The translations under genes and the position numbers were made by a program. A stretch of 64,000 nucleotides of DNA from Petrocella sp024636985 (lineage in GTDB: Bacteria > Bacillota > Clostridia > Lachnospirales > Vallitaleaceae): positions 1 through 64,000 of the forward strand of contig JAGXFY010000081.1 of the NCBI GenBank assembly GCA_024636985.1, written 5' to 3'. A model generated the notes under the pieces. The model was not told the origin of the DNA. It ran no database searches and saw nothing but the letters and a program-made list of their open reading frames with translations. Below, in pieces: positions 58,266-64,000 of this stretch. Numbering within the stretch: position 1 is the stretch's first letter; each line of letters opens with the position of its first letter.

Positions 58266-59801
58266 CTACCTATTCCAATATTTTCTATCTAAAGTTCTGT
58301 ATTGTATGGCTTCTGCTACATGGTTTTCTCTGATGATATCTGATGCTTCAAGATCAGCTATGGTTCTTGCCACTTTAAGAATTCTATGGTAAGCACGTGC
58401 ACTTAAACCCATTTTCTCAAAGGCAAACTTAACCATTTTCTTACTTTCCTGATCCAAATTACATATTTTATCGATGTCCGATGCACCTAAGTGGGCATTA
58501 TATATAACGCTTAGATGTTTATGTCGTTCTTCTTGGATGTGCTGAGACCTTAAAACCCTTTCCATGATGACTTCTGAACTCTCAGATAGGTCATGGTTGC
58601 TTAATGCCTCAAAATCAATTGTAGAGGCCTCCACGTGTAAATCAATACGATCTAATAAGGGACCGCTTATTTTATTTAGATACCTCTTAATCTGTAAAGG
58701 CGTACAGCTGCACTTTTCAACATCCGGATAATAGCCACATGGACATGGGTTCATAGAGCAAACCATCATGAATTTCGCCGGAAAATCTACAGTTCTATTA
58801 ACCCTTGATATCGTCACTTCACCTTCTTCAATAGGCTGTCTAAGGACTTCAATTACATTTTTCTGAAATTCCGGTAATTCATCAAGAAAAAGGACACCTT
58901 GGTGCGCCAATGATATTTCCCCCGGTTTTGGCAAGGCGCCGCCACCAATCAGTGCTGCATTAGATATCGTATGATGGGGTGATCTGAAAGGACGTTTGAC
59001 AATTAAGGACTCTCCTTCTTTGATTTTCCCGGATACACTATAGATTTTGGTAATATCAATGCTTTCTTCAAAGCTTAGACCCGGCAATATGGAGGGCAGT
59101 CTTTTTGCCATCATGGTCTTGCCGGCCCCAGGTGGACCGATCATTATGACGTTGTGCATACCGGCAGCCGATACTTCTAAGGCTCTTCTTACATTTTCCT
59201 GGCCTTTGACATCTGAAAAATTATAATGATAGGCTGTCTTGTCTTTGCAAAACAAGGCATTAACATCCACAGAGGTAGGTTTAATGATGTGAACCCCCAA
59301 CAAATGTGCAACTGCTTGTTTTAAATCATTGACCCCTATAACGTTCATCCCTGAAATGACGCCAGCTTCTTTTTTGTTGGCACTTGGCACCATACAATGA
59401 GTTATGCCTGATTTGAAAGCTGAATGTACCATGGGTAAAACGCCACTTACCGGTTTGACGTCACCACTTAATGATAATTCTCCTAATATAAGTACACCTC
59501 TACAAGCTTCTAATAGCTCATTCTGTTTACAGGTTAATATGCCAAGGGCTATGGAGAGGTCGTAGCCTGCCCCTTCTTTTCTCAACTCCGCCGGCGCTAA
59601 ATTAATGGTGATTCGCTCTGTCGGAAAATCAAATCCAGAATTTTTAAGGGCTGTTCGAACACGATCTACGGATTCTTTGACCGCAGAATCGGGCATACCC
59701 ACAATATCAAATCTTGGAAAGCCATTGGATATATCCACCTCTACTTGAACCACATGACCTTCCACCCCTTGTAAAGCAGCACTTAATACATGGTTGTACA
59801 T
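58266..59801 (-). CDS. comM: YifB/ComM family Mg-chelatase-like AAA+ ATPase
   Basis: This 511-residue protein has a Lon-like N-terminal domain (GMPDSAVKESVDRVRTALKN, PAELRKEGAGYDLSIALG) and an AAA+ core (MIGPPGAGKTMMAKRLPSILP, FRSPHHTIS, GVLFLDELPEFQ). A C-terminal Mg-chelatase helical part (GLSARAYHRILKVARTIADLE) follows. ComM acts as a branch-migration helicase in transformation. It lies directly upstream of dprA. The ATG has AAGGAGG. Confidence 0.93.
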   Translation of the reverse strand: MYNHVLSAALQGVEGHVVQVEVDISNGFPRFDIVGMPDSAVKESVDRVRTALKNSGFDFPTERITINLAPAELRKEGAGYDLSIALGILTCKQNELLEACRGVLILGELSLSGDVKPVSGVLPMVHSAFKSGITHCMVPSANKKEAGVISGMNVIGVNDLKQAVAHLLGVHIIKPTSVDVNALFCKDKTAYHYNFSDVKGQENVRRALEVSAAGMHNVIMIGPPGAGKTMMAKRLPSILPGLSFEESIDITKIYSVSGKIKEGESLIVKRPFRSPHHTISNAALIGGGALPKPGEISLAHQGVLFLDELPEFQKNVIEVLRQPIEEGEVTISRVNRTVDFPAKFMMVCSMNPCPCGYYPDVEKCSCTPLQIKRYLNKISGPLLDRIDLHVEASTIDFEALSNHDLSESSEVIMERVLRSQHIQEERHKHLSVIYNAHLGASDIDKICNLDQESKKMVKFAFEKMGLSARAYHRILKVARTIADLEASDIIRENHVAEAIQYRTLDRKYWNR

Positions 59802-59844
59802 CTTGACGCCTCCTTATTTTTATTTTGACGCTTTTACCATTATC

Positions 59845-59894
59845 GCAAAAAAATAAAAGCTTTTGGTCCGCCGAAAGCAGACAAAAAGCTTTTT
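59845..59894 (-). terminator. Rho-independent terminator after nrdR
   Basis: On the minus strand AAAAGCTTTTTGTC pairs with GACCAAAAGCTTTT around an 11-base loop, followed by ATTTTTTT. It lies just after nrdR and upstream of comM. Confidence 0.88.
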
Positions 59895-59916
59895 ATATCA
59901 TGTTGTTGATGTAATT

Positions 59917-60372
59917 TTATTTTTCTTTGAGAATTTTTTTCAGTTCGTCCATAAAGGTATTTATGTCTCTAAACTCTCTATATATGGAAGCAAATCTCAC
60001 ATAAGCGACTTCATCTAAGGATTTGAGACCTTCCATGGCTATTTCACCAATCTGACTGGAATCAACTTCCTTCTTCATAGCATTGTAGAGTTGATTTTCG
60101 ATATCATCCACCAGAGCATCGATGCTCTTCATCGCTACCGGTCGTTTGTGACAGGATCTCACCAACCCAGACATGAGTTTATCTCTAGAGTATGGCTCTC
60201 TAGAGTTATCTTTCTTAACAATGATGAGCGGCATACTTTCTACTGTTTCATAAGTTGTAAACCTTTTCTCACAATTCTCACATTGCCTTCTTCGCCTAAT
60301 GGCGTTGTTCTCTTCAGACGGCCTTGAATCTATTACTTTGATACTTTCAGTACCACAATAAGGACATTTCAT
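59917..60372 (-). CDS. nrdR: Transcriptional repressor NrdR
   Basis: This 151-residue regulator of ribonucleotide reductase genes has an N-terminal zinc ribbon (MKCPYCG, RRRRQCENCEKRFTTYE) and an ATP-cone domain (VKKDNSREPYSRDKLMSGL). Length is normal. The ATG has AGAAGGGG. It lies 70 bp after ftsZ with a large hairpin between them. Confidence 0.97.
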   Translation of the reverse strand: MKCPYCGTESIKVIDSRPSEENNAIRRRRQCENCEKRFTTYETVESMPLIIVKKDNSREPYSRDKLMSGLVRSCHKRPVAMKSIDALVDDIENQLYNAMKKEVDSSQIGEIAMEGLKSLDEVAYVRFASIYREFRDINTFMDELKKILKEK

Positions 60373-60392
60373 ACTCGATCCCCTTCTTCAAG

Positions 60393-60426
60393 CCAAAGCA
60401 TGGTCACCAATGTAACCATGCTTTGG
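60393..60426. other. Strong hairpin between ftsZ and nrdR without a T tract
   Basis: CCAAAGCATGGT and ACCATGCTTTGG are perfect 12-bp arms around a 10-base loop. The minus-strand side is followed by CTTGAAG, so it does not look like a standard terminator. Processing or partial termination between ftsZ and nrdR is possible. Confidence 0.6.
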
Positions 60427-60442
60427 GGTATTTTATACAATA

Positions 60443-61636
60443 CTATTTATTTTTTCGTCTTTGCAGGAATGGTGGTATATCAATAGGCTGATCATCGGTT
60501 GAAACATACTTTTCTGTTTTTACCGCCACTTCTCTTTCCTGTGTCACTGTCTTTTCCCTATCCGCTTCCGTTTGTGGCTCCACTGCTGCATCTCTTTTTT
60601 CTTCTTTATTCTGTCCGTATTTTGTATTAGATGTTTCCATACGTTCTTTGTATGTGGTCGTTGGATAAGGATCTACGGCTTTTGCTTCAAATCCGGTAGC
60701 AATTACGGTAACCACCAGTTCATCATCTAGATTCTCATCTATACTTTGTCCATAGATTACGTTGGCATCATAGCCTGCAGCTTCTTGTATTAATTGAATC
60801 GCGTCATTGGCATCAAACATGGACATATTTAAATCACCACTGATGTTAATCAGCATATGCTTAGCTCCGTCTATGGTTGTTTCAAGTAATGGACTGGAAA
60901 TAGCAAGTCGTGCTGCTTCTTCCGCCTTGTTATCACCTTTTGCTCGTCCAATACCAATATGAGCCACACCTTTATCGCTCATAACCGTCGCTACGTCAGC
61001 AAAGTCCAAATTGATAATACCCGGTGTGTAAATCAAATCTGATATACCTTGTACACCTTGTTGTAATACTTCATCTGCTTTTTTGAATGCATCTCTCATG
61101 GTTGTTCTACGATCAACAACAGATAAGAGTTTCTGATTCGGTATAACGATTAAAGTATCCACATTCTTTTTAAGCTCAATAATCCCTTGATCGGCGTTCT
61201 GCATACGACCACGGCCTTCAAATTCAAAAGGCTTGGTCACAACACCTACGGTTAAAATACCTTGTTGTTTGGCTATGTTCGCAATAACAGGTGCAGCTCC
61301 TGTACCTGTTCCACCACCCATACCAGCGGTTATGAATACCATGTCATAACCTTTTATTATCTGGGCCAATTCATCATGACTTTCTTCTGCTGCTTTAAGA
61401 CCAATCTCCGGTTTGGCACCTGCACCCAATCCTCTGGTCAATTTTTCTCCAATTTGCACTTTGTTTTTTGCTTTTGATCCATTGAGTGCTTGAACATCTG
61501 TATTAACCGCAACAAATTCTACGCCTGTAACCGCATCCTCAACCATTCTATTAACGGCATTGTTACCACCACCGCCTACACCAATAACTACTATTTTTGC
61601 AATATTACTTCGATCGCTCATATTAATCTCCAACAA
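60443..61636 (-). CDS. ftsZ: Cell division GTPase FtsZ
   Basis: This 397-residue tubulin homologue forms the division ring. It has VIGVGGGGNNAVNRM, the signature GGGTGTGAAPVIANIAK, GIINLDFADV and a C-terminal linker ending in the conserved partner-binding peptide IDIPPFLQRRKNK. The start is a TTG at 61636 seven bases after GGAGG, giving MLEINMSD, which fits the usual MLEF-type start. It has its own promoter within the mraY-ftsW-ftsQ cluster. Confidence 0.97.
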   Translation of the reverse strand: MLEINMSDRSNIAKIVVIGVGGGGNNAVNRMVEDAVTGVEFVAVNTDVQALNGSKAKNKVQIGEKLTRGLGAGAKPEIGLKAAEESHDELAQIIKGYDMVFITAGMGGGTGTGAAPVIANIAKQQGILTVGVVTKPFEFEGRGRMQNADQGIIELKKNVDTLIVIPNQKLLSVVDRRTTMRDAFKKADEVLQQGVQGISDLIYTPGIINLDFADVATVMSDKGVAHIGIGRAKGDNKAEEAARLAISSPLLETTIDGAKHMLINISGDLNMSMFDANDAIQLIQEAAGYDANVIYGQSIDENLDDELVVTVIATGFEAKAVDPYPTTTYKERMETSNTKYGQNKEEKRDAAVEPQTEADREKTVTQEREVAVKTEKYVSTDDQPIDIPPFLQRRKNK

Positions 61637-61727
61637 TTCATATCCTCCTCACAGCTAAGCCATGTCATTTTTCATATATCTGTAGCACTAGGCCAATTAT
61701 CACGAATAAGGTACTTTTCTTATGTCT

Positions 61728-61756
61728 ATAATATAGTTTTTCATCTCATTAATCAA
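61728..61756 (-). promoter_or_regulatory. Sigma-A promoter of ftsZ
   Basis: TTGATT and TATTAT are 17 bp apart on the minus strand, about 90 bp before the ftsZ start. The -35 lies close to the end of ftsQ. Confidence 0.7.
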
Positions 61757-61768
61757 CAAGTATTTCAT

Positions 61769-62533
61769 TTATTCCGTATTTTTTTTAAAGATGAATTGCT
61801 GACCATCTTGTTCTAAGTTAAGGGTTCCTGATAAATCAGAAGGCAATTTTTTCATGACATCACCGGCATTTCTCATCTTCATATCCAATTGGGTTGCTTC
61901 TCCCAGTTCTATTTTGATGTTGTTAACATAAAGATTCAACGCTTTTAAGTCATTTGTAGGAAACTCAATATGGGTTATCGGTACTTGATATTTTGATTTT
62001 AAGTGGTGCAGCTCCAGAAGTGTGGTTAGTACCTCTTCTTGAATATCCAACTTATTACCAATAACTGCGCTACCAACGTATAGTCCTTCTACAATCGGAA
62101 TACCTGACTTCTGTTTCTTCTGATAAGCGATAATATACCCATTCTTATCCAAAGCAAGAAACTGATCTTGATACCTTATGTAGTTGATCACCTCTTTTTC
62201 CTTTACTATGATGTGTAACTTATTATACCCATTATACTGAATCTCTACCTCTTTGATATATGGGTATTTTGAATAGTCTTTTTCTTTATTAAAAAACACT
62301 TCAATAACATTGGAATTTTTTTCAATCTGTACCATCTCGATAATCTCTTCTTTAGTATATTGGAAATTGCCGCTTACGACGATGTTTTTAATACTTGCCA
62401 GCTCAAGAAGGATATAGAGTGAAGCAACCAATATAATGGTAACAATCACCAAGCCGATTAGAAATCGACTGGAATGACCTTCATGTTTTTCTTTTTTTCT
62501 TTTTTTCATGGCAACAACTTTCTCTCTCATCAT
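61769..62533 (-). CDS. ftsQ: Cell division protein FtsQ/DivIB
   Basis: This protein of about 254 residues has a basic cytoplasmic N-terminus, one membrane helix (FLIGLVIVTIILVASLYILL, residues about 24-45) and a POTRA domain (IKNIVVSGNFQYTKEEIIEMVQI). It is part of the divisome complex with FtsL/DivIC. The start is uncertain. The ATG at 62533 overlaps the ftsW stop, and an ATG eight codons in (MKKRKKEK) is also possible. Confidence 0.9.
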   Translation of the reverse strand: MMREKVVAMKKRKKEKHEGHSSRFLIGLVIVTIILVASLYILLELASIKNIVVSGNFQYTKEEIIEMVQIEKNSNVIEVFFNKEKDYSKYPYIKEVEIQYNGYNKLHIIVKEKEVINYIRYQDQFLALDKNGYIIAYQKKQKSGIPIVEGLYVGSAVIGNKLDIQEEVLTTLLELHHLKSKYQVPITHIEFPTNDLKALNLYVNNIKIELGEATQLDMKMRNAGDVMKKLPSDLSGTLNLEQDGQQFIFKKNTE

Positions 62534-63687
62534 TATAAATGATCCAATCTACTCGCATTTTGTCTAGCAATGTTTAGCACTAGACCTAATTCTACAAGCA
62601 AAAAAATCAAAGAGGATCCACCGTAACTAATAAAGGGTAAGGGTATACCTGTCGCCGGAATTGTATTGGTTACAACACCAATATTTATGAATACTTGTAA
62701 CCCAATATGAATCATAACCGCTGTTACAATCAAAATCTCGACAACTGCACTTGATGAACGGATAATCTCCAAACAACGCCATAACAACAAAGCAAATAGC
62801 ATGATAATTGCAATGGCTCCAAATAGCCCTAATTCTTCGCAAATGATCGAGAAGATAATGTCATTGTGGGCTTCCGGTATGAAGTCAATCTTTTGTATGC
62901 TTTTTCCAAGTCCTACACCAAAGAAACCACCAGATCCAATGGCATATAAGGATTGAATGGTTTGAAATCCTTTTCCTAAGGGATCAGAAAAAGGACCGTT
63001 GAGCCATATGTCAATCCTAGAGCTTCGATATCCGGCCACTTGAAAGAATATAAAACCAAGTAGAACAAGTGGCGGTAAAGCAATCAAGATTAGCTTTGGT
63101 ACGTTCTTATACATTACAAATATCATACCACCAATAATTGCTGTGATGACAATGGCCGTACTTAGGTTCTCAAGACCAATTAAGAGGATGGGTAAGGCCG
63201 TCGCACCAAGAACAAAGCCAAGTGCCTTAAAGTTGTTTATATGTTTTTCAAAACCGGCCATTAAACTGCTCATAGCCATAATCAACACAACTTTTGCCAA
63301 CTCGGAAGGCTGAATGCTTATATCTCCAAATAAAGTTAACCATCTTTTTGATCCGTTGATATCCTCAGGTTGAAGCAAAACCAATATGAGCATAATGAGC
63401 ATGATGACATAAAAGTATCCTGAAAACTTAAGAAATAACCTATAGTTAATACGTGAAACTATGAACATAACAACTGCACCGATACCAACCCATACGACTT
63501 GTCGTATAAAGAAATGGTTATGGTTGCCATAGTGGGCGTATGCGGAATAATAGCTCGAGCTATAGATCATAACGATACCAAAAACCATGAGAAGAAGAAC
63601 AACAAATACTAAGGTTATATCTGTTCTACCTTTTGTTATGAGTGATGTTGAATTTGATTTTGCTTTCTTATGTTCCTTATGTTCCAT
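62533..63687 (-). CDS. ftsW: FtsW/SpoVE/RodA-family peptidoglycan polymerase
   Basis: This 384-residue SEDS protein with about ten membrane spans polymerises glycan strands. It has VFGIVMIYSSSYYSAY in the first helix, FGDISIQPSELAKVVLIM, the catalytic region, and the C-terminal GIVTNTIPATGIPLPFISYGGSSLIF. ATG 63687 has AGGGAG seven bases upstream. It may be the divisome FtsW or a sporulation SpoVE; context near ftsQ-ftsZ favours FtsW. Confidence 0.93.
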   Translation of the reverse strand: MEHKEHKKAKSNSTSLITKGRTDITLVFVVLLLMVFGIVMIYSSSYYSAYAHYGNHNHFFIRQVVWVGIGAVVMFIVSRINYRLFLKFSGYFYVIMLIMLILVLLQPEDINGSKRWLTLFGDISIQPSELAKVVLIMAMSSLMAGFEKHINNFKALGFVLGATALPILLIGLENLSTAIVITAIIGGMIFVMYKNVPKLILIALPPLVLLGFIFFQVAGYRSSRIDIWLNGPFSDPLGKGFQTIQSLYAIGSGGFFGVGLGKSIQKIDFIPEAHNDIIFSIICEELGLFGAIAIIMLFALLLWRCLEIIRSSSAVVEILIVTAVMIHIGLQVFINIGVVTNTIPATGIPLPFISYGGSSLIFLLVELGLVLNIARQNASRLDHL

Positions 63688-63715
63688 CGTAAACTCCCTA
63701 TTAGCATGCCTAATG

Positions 63716-64000
63716 TCACAGTCCAAAATGGACAATGATTCCAATAAAACTTATGAGACACATAATGATGGTAATAATGGTAAATACATAGACTATCTTA
63801 GTTTCTTTCCAACCCATCAGTTCGAAATGATGATGAATGGGTGCCATCTTAAACAGTCTTTTTTTTGTTTTTTTATAATAGGCCACTTGTAGCATGACCG
63901 ATATGACTTCGATTAAATAAATTATACCTATGAATAGGATTATAATAGGTAATTTCATATATATGGCCGTGGCTGCGACGAGTCCTCCAAGTGCAAGGGA
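63716..64000 (-). CDS. mraY: MraY, C-terminal part (gene runs off the right edge)
   Basis: The last 94 codons are visible. They read SLALGGLVAATAIYMKLPI at the edge, the membrane helix IIILFIGIIYLIEVISVMLQVAY, the MAPIHHHFELMGWKE motif near the active site and a final hydrophobic helix. MraY transfers phospho-MurNAc-pentapeptide to undecaprenyl phosphate to make lipid I. The start lies beyond the window. It ends 28 bp before ftsW. Confidence 0.95.
   Translation of the reverse strand, partial: SLALGGLVAATAIYMKLPIIILFIGIIYLIEVISVMLQVAYYKKTKKRLFKMAPIHHHFELMGWKETKIVYVFTIITIIMCLISFIGIIVHFGL

Noticed and set aside
62533..63687. FtsW as the sporulation protein SpoVE
   Set aside because: It cannot be excluded from sequence, but it sits next to ftsQ-ftsZ and there are no sporulation genes in the window, so FtsW is the safer name.

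Overview
This window looks like core chromosome of an anaerobic, motile, low-GC Firmicute of class Clostridia. The evidence is a PolC-type replicase, CodY, a 1,177-residue pyruvate:ferredoxin oxidoreductase, a rubredoxin, a rubrerythrin-like protein and a fla/che operon laid out as in Bacillus and Clostridium. A Lachnospirales or Vallitalea-like relative is my guess only. Every gene I can support lies on the minus strand, so transcription runs from high to low coordinates. I see no rRNA or tRNA gene, prophage, complete insertion sequence or CRISPR array.

Layout in the direction of transcription. (1) 64000-59917: envelope and division genes mraY (partial), ftsW and ftsQ, then ftsZ with its own promoter, then nrdR and a terminator. 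(2) 59801-54155: comM, dprA, topA and codY; codY also has its own promoter and ends at a terminator. (3) 53851-21036: one fla/che operon of about 33 kb. It builds the rod and hook base (flgBC-fliE), MS ring, switch and export ATPase (fliFGHIJ), MotE, hook-length control and hook (fliK, flgD, flgE), stator (motAB), switch (fliM, fliY) and export gate (fliOPQR, flhBA). It also encodes placement factors (flhF, flhG), a PilZ brake-like protein, chemotaxis proteins (cheY, B, A, W, C, D), sigma-D and a tail of small membrane or unknown proteins, one of them SwrB-like. A strong hairpin terminator closes it at 21015-21057. (4) 20815-6191: rpsB, tsf, pyrH, frr, uppS, cdsA, dxr and rseP, then ispG and polC. 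This is the classic Firmicute order, except that a rubrerythrin-like gene and an iron-type alcohol dehydrogenase gene sit between rseP and ispG. (5) 5750-1: nifJ, an Aat-like aminoacyl-tRNA-protein transferase gene, a CPBP-family membrane protein and the start of a rubredoxin gene.

Most of the window is ordinary and well conserved. The unusual parts are in small spaces. A roughly 95-bp repeat carrying a terminator and an open coding tail sits at the 3' ends of both nifJ and the Aat-like gene. An 83-bp inverted-repeat element lies in the leader of the fla/che operon, and fragments of it occur in three other spacers. There are palindromes in the nifJ upstream region. Several conserved-context small proteins at the end of the fla/che operon have no function I can name. 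Two expected gene blocks are missing from conserved neighbourhoods: spoIIGA-sigE-sigG after ftsZ, and murD/murG between mraY and ftsQ. I found no defence island or clearly new multi-gene system.
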